A DNA stretch of 64,000 bases from Lysobacter sp. KIS68-7. GTDB taxonomy: Bacteria > Pseudomonadota > Gammaproteobacteria > Xanthomonadales > Xanthomonadaceae. The translations under genes were made by a program, and so were the position numbers. Within the stretch, counting starts at the first letter, position 1. The number at the start of each line of letters is the position of its first letter. The notes under the pieces are model-generated. The model did no database searches. It was not told the origin of the DNA and was given only the letters and a program-made list of their open reading frames with translations. The stretch lies in NCBI RefSeq assembly GCF_021284745.1, contig NZ_CP089925.1, positions 2,293,001 to 2,357,000 on the forward strand. Reading direction: 5' to 3'. Below are positions 25,556 through 34,778 of this stretch, one piece after another.

Positions 25556-25897
25556 ATGCCGCACGTTCCCGCCTGTCCGCAATGCACGCTCGAGAACACC
25601 TACGCCGACGGCGATCGGTTCGTGTGCGCGGATTGCGGTTTCGAATGGACGGCGGAGGCCGTTGAAGCGCCTGGCGCGGCGATGGTCGTGCGCGACAGCA
25701 ACGGCAACGTGCTCGTCGAAGGCGACACGGTGGTGGTGATCAAGGACCTGAAGGTGAAGGGGTCTTCGATTCCGCTGAAGCAGGGCACGGTGATCCGCCA
25801 GATCCGCCTGGTCGAGGACGACCCTGAGCACATCGAAGGCAATTCCGAGAAGATCAAGGGCCTCGTGCTCAAGACGATTTTCCTCCGCAAGGCCTGA
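25556..25897 (+). CDS. yjdM: PhnA/YjdM zinc-ribbon protein
   Basis: 113 aa, the family length. N-terminal zinc ribbon CPQCTLENTYADGDRFVC, with the fourth Cys in ADCGFEW, then the C-terminal beta domain (GDTVVVIKDLKVKGSS, IKGLVLKTIFLRK) of the PhnA/YjdM family. It was historically linked to phosphonate use, but no phn gene is nearby and its real role is unsettled. GAGAGG precedes ATG 25556. It stands 35 nt after the DUF3108-like gene. Confidence 0.9.
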   Translation: MPHVPACPQCTLENTYADGDRFVCADCGFEWTAEAVEAPGAAMVVRDSNGNVLVEGDTVVVIKDLKVKGSSIPLKQGTVIRQIRLVEDDPEHIEGNSEKIKGLVLKTIFLRKA

Positions 25898-26011
25898 GCG
25901 AAAATTTCTTTCGCGCTGAATGCGCGATTCGCACTTCGGGACGGTTGTAGGCGCGCGAATGCGGGACTAGTCTCGACCCGTGGCTTGGGGAAGCCCGGGG
26001 AGCAAGTGCAA

Positions 26012-26554
26012 ATGAATTTCCGCAAGACGATCCTGATCGGCGCGCTCGCATGCGTTGCCTTGCCCGTGTTCGCCGGCCAGTCCGCCGATGGCACGCCCCC
26101 GTGGCGTCCGGATGCGAACGCCGCGCGCGACACCGCCGCCGGCTTCGCCATCTCCACCGCGATGGTGGTCAACGACGTCGCCACCCGCTGCGCGGCGATC
26201 GACGCCGACCACGCCGCCGCCGCCAATGCCGCGCGTGATGCATGGTGGGCGCGCAACCAGTTGATGGTGGAAACCGCCAACGGCTATGTCCGCTACCTGC
26301 AGGCACTCCACCAGGTGAAGCGCGGCGAAGAAGCAGCGAGGACGTTTTATGCAAGCGTGTTCGACGACCTGCGCGCGCAGAGCGATGAAAGCGTGGCGGG
26401 CCTGTTCAAGGACGTGAAGGACGAGCGTGCGACCTGCGAGCACCTGGTCGCCGCCTATACCGACGGCCGCATGGACCTGGCGGCGAGCGACGACCAGTAC
26501 CAGATCCTCGTGGCGATGGATCGCGATCTGAAGACGTATCGCGGCATTCAGTGA
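26012..26554 (+). CDS. Exported alpha-helical protein, unknown
   Basis: 180 aa. Signal peptide MNFRKTILIGALACVALPVFAG, then an almost entirely helical domain with two Cys (TRCAAIDAD and ATCEHLVAAY) and the segment AWWARNQLMVETANGYVRYL. No family recognised. ATG 26012 begins the signal sequence and has GGGGAG upstream; a start 27 nt earlier adds only nine residues. Third gene of the island between the NHL-VCBS pairs. Confidence 0.65.
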   Translation: MNFRKTILIGALACVALPVFAGQSADGTPPWRPDANAARDTAAGFAISTAMVVNDVATRCAAIDADHAAAANAARDAWWARNQLMVETANGYVRYLQALHQVKRGEEAARTFYASVFDDLRAQSDESVAGLFKDVKDERATCEHLVAAYTDGRMDLAASDDQYQILVAMDRDLKTYRGIQ

Positions 26555-26686
26555 CGCGAAGTCACCCGGTGACCTGCGGTCTACGGGAGGAATTCCCGCT
26601 GCGCGGCCGCCGTGGGCCCGGATATAGTCGCGCGTAACCGTGGGGGGCCTCCGATGATCGGGGGCGCGGTCGACGAGGCGGATTGC

Positions 26687-29536
26687 ATGGAAAGCAAGGA
26701 GCAGGGCGCATCGCGCCTGGCGGTGTTCGGTCGCGCGTTCTGCGCATCGATGTTTGCGGGCGCCCTGGCGCTCTCCTCGAGTCTCGTGGTCCCGGCGCAA
26801 GCCGCGCCATTGAATTTTCGCCTGATCGCGGGCGGTGTCACCGGCGATGGTGGGCAGGCGGCCAACGCCAGCTTCATCGGCCTCGGCGACCTGGTCTTGG
26901 ATCCGGCCGGCAATCTTTACGTCAGCGAGTTCGCCGGCAACCGCATCCGAAAGATCGCGCCGGACGGCACGATCACGACGATCGTCGGCGGCGCGGGCGT
27001 CGGCTTCAGCGGCGACGGTGGCCCGGCGTCCGCGGCGCGTATCAGCGGCCCGATGGGCCTCGTGCGCGATGCCTCCGGCAATCTGTATTTCTCCGACTCG
27101 CGCAATCATCGCGTGCGTCGCATCGACGGCGCCGGCACGATCACGACCATCGCCGGTGGTGGTGAACAGGTCTCGGGGACCGGCCCCGCGACCAGCGCAA
27201 AGTTGTACGAACCCAGCGGCCTCGCGTTCGATGCGGCCGGTGACTTGTACTTCGCCGACGCGAGCGACTACCGCGTTCGCAAGATCGCGATGGAGAGCGG
27301 CACGATCAGCGTGTTCGCAGGCGATGGCGGTATCGGCTACGTCGGCGACGGTGGCCCGGCGACTTCCGCGCGATTCAATCGCCCGCTCGGCATCGACTTC
27401 GACGCCGCCGGCAATCTCTACGTCGCCGACCTGGTCAACAGCGCGGTCCGCAAGATCGCCACCGACGGCACGATCTCGACGATCATGACCTGGGACTTCA
27501 TGCAGCCGTCCAACGTCGCCGTCGGGCCGGATGGCGCGGTGTACACGGACGACTACAACAGTTGCCTGGTGATGAAGTGGAAGGACGGCGTGACCACCAC
27601 GGTCACCGGCGACGGCACCTGCGAGGAGAAGGGCGACGGCGGCATGGCGTCGCTGGCGAGCAGCGGTTCGGTCGACGGCATGGTCTTCGACGCGTCGGGC
27701 GCCCTGTATCTCGCCGATGCCGATTTCTCCCGCATCCGTCGCATTTCGGCCGACGGTTTCATCTCCACCTTCGCCGGCCGCAAGCGCACGTTCACGGACG
27801 GCACGCCTGCGCTCGACGTTCCGCTGACCTGGGGCCTGGGCGTTGCGACGTCCGCCACCGGCAATGTCGCGATCGCCGACTCGATGTGGGAGCGGCGCGT
27901 GGTTGAAGTGTCCGCGTCGGGCACGGCGAAACTGCGCGCGGGCAACGGCACGCTGTCCACGAGCTGCAGCCTGCCTTGCGCCGCCAAGGACTTCAGCCTT
28001 TACCAGCCGTGGGGCGTTGCCTATGCGCCGAACGGCACGCTGCACGTCGGCGACCGTGTCCTCAACCAGGTGTATGCCGTGGACGCGAACGGCACGATGC
28101 GCGTCGTCGCCGGCTATCGCGGCTCGGTCGGCGGTGGCGAAGGCGCGCCGGCGACGTCGGTGAAGATCGATCCGTACGGCATCGCGTTCGATCCGTCGGG
28201 CAATCTGTTCATCGCCGACTACCTCAACAACCGCATCCGCAAGGTCGATGCCGCCGGCGCGATGACGACCGTCGCCACGTCCTACCACCCGATGTCGCTG
28301 ACCACGGACGTCGCGGGCAACGTGTACTACTACGAGAAGGACTCGCTGATCATCTACAAGCTCGCACCGAACGGTTCGGTGACCCACGTCGTCGGCAACG
28401 GCGGCCTGAGCCAGGACGAGTCCGAAGGACAGAACGCGGTCAACACCTACATTCCCGACGGTTATGGCTTGGCGGTGCATCACGGCGAGGTGTTCTTCTC
28501 CGTCAGTGGCCGCGTACGCAAGCTCGGGCGCGATGGCCTGGTGCACACGGTCGAGGGTTTCAGCGATTACGCCCGTGGGCTGGCAATCGGCTGGAACGCG
28601 CTCATCGTGAACGGGCAGAACGGCCGCGTGACGCGCGCCGCGCTCTCCCGCCCGGTGCACGACTTCGAAGGCGACGGCCGCGGCGACCTGTTCTGGCGCA
28701 ACGGCACCACCGGCGCGAACGCCCTGTGGAAGGGCGGCAGCGCGGCGACGCAGCAGGCGGTGACGAGCGTGACCGACAAGGCGTGGAAGCTCGTCGGCTC
28801 CGGCGACTTCGACGGCGACAGCCGCACCGACTTGTTCTGGCGCAACACCAACACCGGCGCGAATGCCATCTGGCGGGGGGCGATCAGCACGCAGCAGATC
28901 AGCACCGTGGGCGTCACCGACCAGGCATGGAAGGTCGTGGCCGTCGGCGACTTCGACGGTGACGGCCGCAGCGACCTGTTCTGGCGCAACACCACCACCG
29001 GGGCGAACACGATCTGGCGCTCGGCCAGCAATGCGACGCAGACCACGACGACAGGCGTGACCAACCTCTCCTGGCAGGTCGTCGGTGCGGGCGACTTCGA
29101 CGGCGATGGCCGCGACGACGTGCTGTGGCGCAACGCCGCCGATGGCAGCGGCACGATCTGGAAGTCGGGCAACGGTGCCACGCAGCAGGGCATCACGCGC
29201 ATCACAGACATGCGATGGAAGACCGTGGGCATCGGCGATTTCGACGCCGACGGCCGCGCCGACATCGCGTGGCGCAATTCGGTGACCGGGGCGAACACGA
29301 TCTGGAAGGCGGGCAATTCCGCGACGTTGCAGACGGTGGTGGGCGTGACGCAGGCAGGTTGGCAGATCCAGCGCGTGGGCGACTTCGACGGCGACGGTCG
29401 CGCGGACCTGTTCTGGCGCAACACCACGAACGGTGCGAACACCATCTGGCGTGCGGCCAACAACCTGACGCAGACGGCGGTGAGCGGCGTGACAGACCTT
29501 GCGTGGACCGTGTTGCCCACCGAAAGCCAGCCCTGA
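26687..29536 (+). CDS. Exported NHL propeller plus six VCBS/FG-GAP-like repeats (paralog 3)
   Basis: 949 aa from ATG 26687 (GAGGCGG eight nt upstream). An alternative ATG 26654 would add 11 residues. Signal region FCASMFAGALALSSSLVVPAQAA, then NHL repeats to about residue 655 and six VCBS-like repeats (660-949; first FEGDGRGDLFWRN, last FDGDGRADLFWRN), ending LPTESQP. Both NHL Cys pairs are present (around nt 27562-27621; CSLPC near 27966). It is followed after 11 nt by paralog 4, so the two form one transcript. Confidence 0.8.
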   Translation: MESKEQGASRLAVFGRAFCASMFAGALALSSSLVVPAQAAPLNFRLIAGGVTGDGGQAANASFIGLGDLVLDPAGNLYVSEFAGNRIRKIAPDGTITTIVGGAGVGFSGDGGPASAARISGPMGLVRDASGNLYFSDSRNHRVRRIDGAGTITTIAGGGEQVSGTGPATSAKLYEPSGLAFDAAGDLYFADASDYRVRKIAMESGTISVFAGDGGIGYVGDGGPATSARFNRPLGIDFDAAGNLYVADLVNSAVRKIATDGTISTIMTWDFMQPSNVAVGPDGAVYTDDYNSCLVMKWKDGVTTTVTGDGTCEEKGDGGMASLASSGSVDGMVFDASGALYLADADFSRIRRISADGFISTFAGRKRTFTDGTPALDVPLTWGLGVATSATGNVAIADSMWERRVVEVSASGTAKLRAGNGTLSTSCSLPCAAKDFSLYQPWGVAYAPNGTLHVGDRVLNQVYAVDANGTMRVVAGYRGSVGGGEGAPATSVKIDPYGIAFDPSGNLFIADYLNNRIRKVDAAGAMTTVATSYHPMSLTTDVAGNVYYYEKDSLIIYKLAPNGSVTHVVGNGGLSQDESEGQNAVNTYIPDGYGLAVHHGEVFFSVSGRVRKLGRDGLVHTVEGFSDYARGLAIGWNALIVNGQNGRVTRAALSRPVHDFEGDGRGDLFWRNGTTGANALWKGGSAATQQAVTSVTDKAWKLVGSGDFDGDSRTDLFWRNTNTGANAIWRGAISTQQISTVGVTDQAWKVVAVGDFDGDGRSDLFWRNTTTGANTIWRSASNATQTTTTGVTNLSWQVVGAGDFDGDGRDDVLWRNAADGSGTIWKSGNGATQQGITRITDMRWKTVGIGDFDADGRADIAWRNSVTGANTIWKAGNSATLQTVVGVTQAGWQIQRVGDFDGDGRADLFWRNTTNGANTIWRAANNLTQTAVSGVTDLAWTVLPTESQP

Positions 29537-29547
29537 AGGACTGCACC

Positions 29548-32472
29548 ATGAAGATCACGAACGGCGGCCGCATGGCCGCCACGCTGAAGTGCGCAGCAAC
29601 GCTGGGCCTGGTCGTCGGCGTTGCGAGCATCGCTTCGGCCGGTGCGTCGCTTGCGCCGCTGTCGATCGACTACACCGTGATCGCGGGCAACGCCGCGTCC
29701 GGCGACGGCGGCCCCGCCACGCTGGCGAACCTGCACGGCGTGCACGACGTGGCCTTCGACGCCGCGGGCAACCTGTATTTCTCGCAATCCTTCGGCAACC
29801 GCATCCGCAAGGTGTCCACCGATGGCACGATCACCACGATCGTGGGCGGTCCGCTCGGATTCGGCGGCGATGGGGGGCCCGCCTCGCAGGCCCTGATCAA
29901 GGAACCGATGGGCCTGCGCTTCGACGCGGATGGCAATCTGTTCTTCGCCGACACCGGCAACCACCGCATTCGTCGCATCGCAACCGACGGCACGATCACC
30001 ACGGTCGTGGGCAGCGGCAGCGCACAGCCGACGGGCGAGGGCGTGATTGCGACCGATGCGGGCCTCGCGTATCCCTACGACATCGCGTTCGATGCAGCCG
30101 GCCAGTTGTTCATCAGCGACGCGTCTGCGCATCGCATCGTGGTCGTCAGCGGGGGCGTGACCTGGACCTACGCCGGCGACGGCTCCCGCGGCTTCTACGG
30201 CGACGGCGGCGGTGCCATGTCTGCGCAGCTCAACACGCCCGAAGGCATCGACGTGGATGCCGCCGGCAACCTGTACATCGCGGACACGGGCAACAACCGG
30301 ATCCGCAAGGTGTCCACCGGCCGCACGATCAGCACGGTCAAGTTCGCGGCCGACCTGGCGCCTTACGACGTGCGGGTGATGCCGTCCGGCGACCTGCTCT
30401 ACACGCAGACCGGTGAGTGCTCGCTGCGGCGCTTCGCACCCGATGGGTCTTCCGACACGCTCGTCGCCGGCGCGTCCGGGGACTGCGAATTCCACGGCGA
30501 CGGCGGCGCTGCCGCCAGCGCAGGCACGAGCGAGGTCGAGGGCATCGCCGTCGGCCCCGATGGCAACGTGTACTTCGCCGAACCCGCGCACCAGCGCGTG
30601 CGCCGCGTGGATTCAAACGACGGCACGATCTCGACCGTCGCCGGCAACGGCGCCACCGTCGTCGACGACAGCGTGGCCCTCACCGCACGCCTCACCACAG
30701 GCCGCCACATCGCGGTGAATGCGAAGAACGAAATCGCGCTCGTCGACGATTGGTTCGCCAAGCGCGTCATGCGCATCGGCACCGATGGCAGGATCCGCAC
30801 GCTCGCGGGCAACGGCCGCCGCGCTTCCAACTGCACTAGCGATCCTTGCAACGGCACCGACTTCGCGCTGATCGATCCGTGGGGCGTCGCATGGGCCGGC
30901 AACGGCACCGACGTGTTCGTCAGCGATCGCACGAAGGACCGCATCTATCGCCTGGTCAACGGCAAGGTGCAGGACTTCGCGGGCGAGCGCGCCTCCGAAA
31001 CGCCGATGGGCAGCAATGGCGACTATGGTCCGGCAAGCAAGGCGGTCATGGACCCGTATGGCATCACCACGGACAGCTTGGGCCTGGGCATGTTCGTGGC
31101 CGACTACGGCAACCATCGCTTGCGTTACATCGACGTCTACGGCGACATCACCACCGTGGCGGGCAACGGCGCGTCGGGTTTCAGTGGCGACGGTGGGCCG
31201 AGTGCGTTCGCGCAGTTGTCGTATCCCAATTCGGTCGCGGTCGACCTCGAAGGCATCACCTACGTCAGCGACGTGGGCAATCGCCGCATCCGCAGGATCG
31301 ACCTGGACGGCATCATCACCACCTTTGCCGGCAACGGCAGCAGCGTGCAGAGCGGCGACGGCGGTCCGGCGACGCAGGCGGGCCTGGGCGTCGTGCGCTA
31401 CATCGCGGTGGACAAGACCGGCCTGTATGTCGTGGCGGACGGCACGCTGCGCCGCATCGCGCCGAACGGCATGATCCATACCTTCGGCAACATCCCCGAG
31501 AACCTGCAAGGCATCGCCATCCGCAACGGCACGCTGTACGCGGCCTCGCGCAGCGGCCGGGTGCTGAAGATCTCGCTCGTGCCGTTCCAGCGCAACAACC
31601 AGGATTTCGACGGTGACGGCCGCGCGGACCTGTTCTGGCGCAACACCACCACCGGCCAGAACACGCTGTGGAAATCGGGGAATGCCGCGACGCAGCAGGC
31701 GATGCTGGGTGTCACGAACCAGGCGTGGAAGGTCGTGGGCATCGGCGACTTCAACGGCGACGGCCGCGCGGACCTTGCGTGGCGCAACACGACCGATGGC
31801 CAGAACACGATCTGGTTGTCGGGCAACAGTGCGACGCAACGCGGCATGGCCCGCGTCGCGGACCAGGGCTGGACGGTGATGGGCGTCGGCGACTTCAATA
31901 AGGACGGTCGCGACGACCTGTTCTGGCGCAACACGCGCACGGGGCAGAACTGCCTCTGGTATTCGGGCGATGCCAAGACGCAGGTGATGGCGGCCGGCAA
32001 TGCGGACCTCGCGTGGCGGGTTGCCGGCACGGGCGACGTGGACGGCGATCGCGCCGACGACGTGGTGTGGCACAACACGGCCACGGGCGAGAACATCATC
32101 TGGCGCTCGGGCACGACCGCCAAGGTCCAGGGCATGCTCGGCGTGACGAACCTGGCATGGGACATCACCGCCGTCGGCGATGTCGACAACGACGGCAAGG
32201 CCGACGTGGTCTGGCGCAACACCAGCACCGGCCAGGGCACGATCTGGCTGGCCGCGCATACCGACACGCAACGCGGCCTGCCGGCCGTGACCGACCGGAA
32301 CTGGAAGGTCGTGCGCGTCGCCGATTTCGATGGCGACGGTCGCGCGGACCTGTTCTGGCGCAACGTGCGCACGGGCCAGGACGTGGTGTGGCGCTCGGCG
32401 AACGGCAGCACCACCACGCCCACGTCCGCAGTGACCAATCTCGCGTGGACGATCATGCCCGCGCGCCCCTGA
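29548..32472 (+). CDS. Exported NHL propeller plus six VCBS/FG-GAP-like repeats (paralog 4)
   Basis: 974 aa. AAGGA lies seven nt upstream of ATG 29548. Signal peptide MKITNGGRMAATLKCAATLG with cleavage near ASAG. NHL repeats occupy about 35-680 and six VCBS-like repeats 686-974 (including an altered VDGDRADDVVWHN unit). Both NHL Cys pairs are present (around nt 30418-30486; CTSDPC near 30834-30850). It is the longest paralog, mainly through extra NHL sequence. The gene converges on the DUF4760-like gene with 14 nt between them. Confidence 0.8.
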   Translation: MKITNGGRMAATLKCAATLGLVVGVASIASAGASLAPLSIDYTVIAGNAASGDGGPATLANLHGVHDVAFDAAGNLYFSQSFGNRIRKVSTDGTITTIVGGPLGFGGDGGPASQALIKEPMGLRFDADGNLFFADTGNHRIRRIATDGTITTVVGSGSAQPTGEGVIATDAGLAYPYDIAFDAAGQLFISDASAHRIVVVSGGVTWTYAGDGSRGFYGDGGGAMSAQLNTPEGIDVDAAGNLYIADTGNNRIRKVSTGRTISTVKFAADLAPYDVRVMPSGDLLYTQTGECSLRRFAPDGSSDTLVAGASGDCEFHGDGGAAASAGTSEVEGIAVGPDGNVYFAEPAHQRVRRVDSNDGTISTVAGNGATVVDDSVALTARLTTGRHIAVNAKNEIALVDDWFAKRVMRIGTDGRIRTLAGNGRRASNCTSDPCNGTDFALIDPWGVAWAGNGTDVFVSDRTKDRIYRLVNGKVQDFAGERASETPMGSNGDYGPASKAVMDPYGITTDSLGLGMFVADYGNHRLRYIDVYGDITTVAGNGASGFSGDGGPSAFAQLSYPNSVAVDLEGITYVSDVGNRRIRRIDLDGIITTFAGNGSSVQSGDGGPATQAGLGVVRYIAVDKTGLYVVADGTLRRIAPNGMIHTFGNIPENLQGIAIRNGTLYAASRSGRVLKISLVPFQRNNQDFDGDGRADLFWRNTTTGQNTLWKSGNAATQQAMLGVTNQAWKVVGIGDFNGDGRADLAWRNTTDGQNTIWLSGNSATQRGMARVADQGWTVMGVGDFNKDGRDDLFWRNTRTGQNCLWYSGDAKTQVMAAGNADLAWRVAGTGDVDGDRADDVVWHNTATGENIIWRSGTTAKVQGMLGVTNLAWDITAVGDVDNDGKADVVWRNTSTGQGTIWLAAHTDTQRGLPAVTDRNWKVVRVADFDGDGRADLFWRNVRTGQDVVWRSANGSTTTPTSAVTNLAWTIMPARP

Positions 32473-32488
32473 GGCGTGCGGGCGCCTC
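32471..32488. terminator. Short hairpin at a convergent junction
   Basis: GAGGCG / CGCCTC, a 6-bp stem with TGCGGG loop, spanning the stop region of both converging genes. There is no T run on either side; weak evidence. Confidence 0.3.
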
Positions 32489-32999
32489 AGCGCCGCGGCT
32501 TCCAGTCGGCGTGCTTGATGTACGCCGGCCGGTCCTCGTCCTTCCACTGCTCGCATTGCCGCGCGAGCCACTCGAACCACTCGGCCCACGACGGTTGCTT
32601 CTGCTCCTCGCGGATCTGGATCAACCACGGGCCGAGCTTGCGCCACATCACCACGATGATGCCGCCCGCGAGTTCGACCACGAGCGGGAAGGGCGCGATC
32701 CGGCGGAAGACCAACACGCCGAGCGTCTCGAACGTCGTGCACACCAGCACCGCGGCGTACTCCGCTTCGAAGCCCTCGTCACGCAGGCGCTCGGCCGACA
32801 CCGCATCCGGCATGCCGCGCAGGATCGTCAGGGCGCGCGCGAGCTCGGCGCCGATGAAGGTGCGCATGACCTCCGCCGCCACCGCCTCCTGGCGTTGACG
32901 TTTGTATTCGAGGAACTGGATCAGCGCGAAGATCGCGCCGCCCACCACTGTGGCCGCGCCCACGGCCTGGGCGATATTGCCGAGATCCTGCAGGGTCAT
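32487..32999 (-). CDS. Membrane-anchored DUF4760-like protein
   Basis: 170 aa from CAT 32997-32999. One N-terminal membrane helix (AQAVGAATVVGGAIFALIQF) followed by a long helix (YKRQRQEAVAAEVM), a helical core, and a second hydrophobic stretch (FPLVVELAGGIIVVMW). This matches the usual plan of DUF4760 proteins, whose role is unknown. There is no clear ribosome-binding site before the chosen ATG, so the start is uncertain. It is divergent from the TldD operon. Confidence 0.55.
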   Translation of the reverse strand: MTLQDLGNIAQAVGAATVVGGAIFALIQFLEYKRQRQEAVAAEVMRTFIGAELARALTILRGMPDAVSAERLRDEGFEAEYAAVLVCTTFETLGVLVFRRIAPFPLVVELAGGIIVVMWRKLGPWLIQIREEQKQPSWAEWFEWLARQCEQWKDEDRPAYIKHADWKPRR

Positions 33000-33056
33000 G
33001 GAAGGGGACAACGCAGGAGGCGGTGCTCCTCGGCCTTCCGGTAGCCCGAAGGTCAC

Positions 33057-33086
33057 TTGACCAAGCCCGGCGCGGCTCCGCACAGT
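33057..33086 (+). promoter_or_regulatory. Possible promoter of the TldD-MoxR operon
   Basis: TTGACC (33057-33062, 5/6 to the -35) lies 18 nt before CACAGT (33081-33086, 3/6 to the -10). The position, 42 nt before the GTG start, is right, but the -10 is poor. Confidence 0.3.
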
Positions 33087-33127
33087 CGCCGGGGATTTCG
33101 GGATCCATTCTCTCGGGGAGTACACAA

Positions 33128-34756
33128 GTGGATAGACGCACGTTCCTCACGATGTCAGGCGTCGGCGTGGCCGGCCTGATGCTGCCCTTCGGGCGCGCCA
33201 TCGCCGCCGAGGCGCTGGTGGTGCCGCTGGACGTGGCACGGAAGAAGACGCTGGCCGACGCCGCCCTGCAGGCGGCCACCTCGGCGGGCGCCTCGTATTG
33301 CGACGTGCGCATCGGGCGCTACCTGCGCCAGTTCGTGATCACGCGCGAAGACAAGGTCGAGAACGTGGTCAACACCGAGTCCACGGGCATCGGCGTGCGC
33401 GTGCTCGTCAACGGCGCGTGGGGCTTCGCGGCCACCAACGACCTGACGTCGCAGGGTGCGGTGAAGGCCGCGCAGCAGGCCGCCGCGATCGCCAAGGCCA
33501 ATTCGAAGATGCAGACCACCCCCGTGCAGCTGGCCAAGACGCCGGGCGTGGGCGAGGTCGCGTGGAAGACGCCGATCGTCAAGAACTCGATGGAAGTGCC
33601 GCTCAAGGACAAGGTCGACCTGCTGCTCGGCGTGAACGCCGCGGCGATCAACGCCGGCGCCGACTTCGTCAACTCGATGCTTTTCCTGGTCAACGAGCAG
33701 AAGTACTTCGCGTCCACCGATGGCAGCTACATCGACCAGGACGTGCACCGCATCTGGGCGCCGATGACGGCCACCGCCATCGACAAGGCCACCGGCAAGT
33801 TCCGCACGCGCGACGGCTTGTCCTCGCCGATGGGCATGGGCTTCGAATACCTCGACGGCGCGCAGTCCGGCAAGTTCGTCTCGCCCAACGGCGTGGTGAA
33901 CTACGGCCTGTCCTACGACATGAAGGAAGACGCGATCGCCTCGGCCAAGCAGGCGCGCGCCAAGCTCACCGCGCCGTCGGTGAAGCCGGGCAAGTACGAC
34001 CTCGTGCTCGATCCTTCGCACACCTGGCTCACCATCCACGAGTCCATCGGCCATCCGACCGAACTCGACCGCGTGCTCGGCTACGAAGCCAATTACGCGG
34101 GCACCAGCTTCGCCACGCTCGACAAGCGCACCAACAAGTTCCAGTACGGCAGCCCCAACGTCACGGTGTTCGCCGACAAGCTGCAGAAGGGCAGCCTGGG
34201 TGCGGTGGGCTACGACGACGAAGGCGTGAAGACCAAGCGCTGGGACCTGATCAAGGACGGCGTGCTGGTCGATTACCAGACCATCCGCGACCAGGCCCAC
34301 ATCCTGGGCAAGACCGAATCCGACGGTTGCTGCTACGCCGACTCCTGGTCCAGCGTGCAGTTCCAGCGCATGGCCAACGTGTCGATGGCGCCGGGCAAGG
34401 GCAAGCTCTCCGTCGCGGACATGATCAAGGACGTCGAGAACGGCATCTACATCATCGGCGACGGTTCGTTCTCCATCGACCAGCAGCGCTACAACGCGCA
34501 GTTCGGCGGCCAGCTGTTCTACGAAATCAAGGACGGCAAGATCACGCACCAGATCGAAGACGTGGCCTACCAGATCCGCACGCCGGAGTTCTGGAACGCG
34601 TGCGTCGCGGTCTGCGACGAAAGCGACTACCGCCTCGGTGGTTCGTTCTTCGACGGCAAGGGCCAGCCGGGCCAGGTCTCGGCGGTCTCGCACGGGTCGA
34701 GCACGGCACGCTTCAACGGCATCAACGTCATCAACACCGCCCGCAACCTCGGCTGA
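33128..34756 (+). CDS. tldD: TldD-family metallopeptidase with Tat signal
   Basis: 542 aa. GTG start at 33128 with GGGGAG upstream. The N-terminus VDRRTFLTMSGVGVAGLMLP is a twin-arginine signal (RRxFL) with an AxA-like end (AIAAEA), so the folded protein should be exported. The zinc site is HESIGH (304-309, HExxxH) inside a TldD-type core; the late GGCCYADS-like segment is SDGCCYADSW. TldD normally forms a heterodimer with TldE and cleaves unfolded peptides in a narrow channel (microcin B17 maturation, CcdA decay). First gene of an eight-gene operon, 22 nt before its TldE-like partner. Confidence 0.9.
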   Translation: MDRRTFLTMSGVGVAGLMLPFGRAIAAEALVVPLDVARKKTLADAALQAATSAGASYCDVRIGRYLRQFVITREDKVENVVNTESTGIGVRVLVNGAWGFAATNDLTSQGAVKAAQQAAAIAKANSKMQTTPVQLAKTPGVGEVAWKTPIVKNSMEVPLKDKVDLLLGVNAAAINAGADFVNSMLFLVNEQKYFASTDGSYIDQDVHRIWAPMTATAIDKATGKFRTRDGLSSPMGMGFEYLDGAQSGKFVSPNGVVNYGLSYDMKEDAIASAKQARAKLTAPSVKPGKYDLVLDPSHTWLTIHESIGHPTELDRVLGYEANYAGTSFATLDKRTNKFQYGSPNVTVFADKLQKGSLGAVGYDDEGVKTKRWDLIKDGVLVDYQTIRDQAHILGKTESDGCCYADSWSSVQFQRMANVSMAPGKGKLSVADMIKDVENGIYIIGDGSFSIDQQRYNAQFGGQLFYEIKDGKITHQIEDVAYQIRTPEFWNACVAVCDESDYRLGGSFFDGKGQPGQVSAVSHGSSTARFNGINVINTARNLG

Positions 34757-34778
34757 CCTGCGCCTGGAGACCCACTAG

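Noticed and set aside
26560..26572. Small palindrome GTCACCcGGTGAC upstream of NHL-VCBS paralog 3.
   Set aside because: 6-bp arms in GC-rich DNA are expected by chance; no matching promoter elements or second copy were seen.
21061..32470. CRISPR-like periodicity of ~144 nt in the DNA.
   Set aside because: The periodicity is the coding trace of 48-aa VCBS-type repeats; units are not identical and there are no unique spacers or cas genes.
19026..32742. Very long open antisense frames opposite the four NHL-VCBS genes (700-980 codons each).
   Set aside because: They encode Arg/Ala/His-rich low-complexity sequence without domains. They arise from the GC-rich codon pattern and repeat structure of the sense genes.
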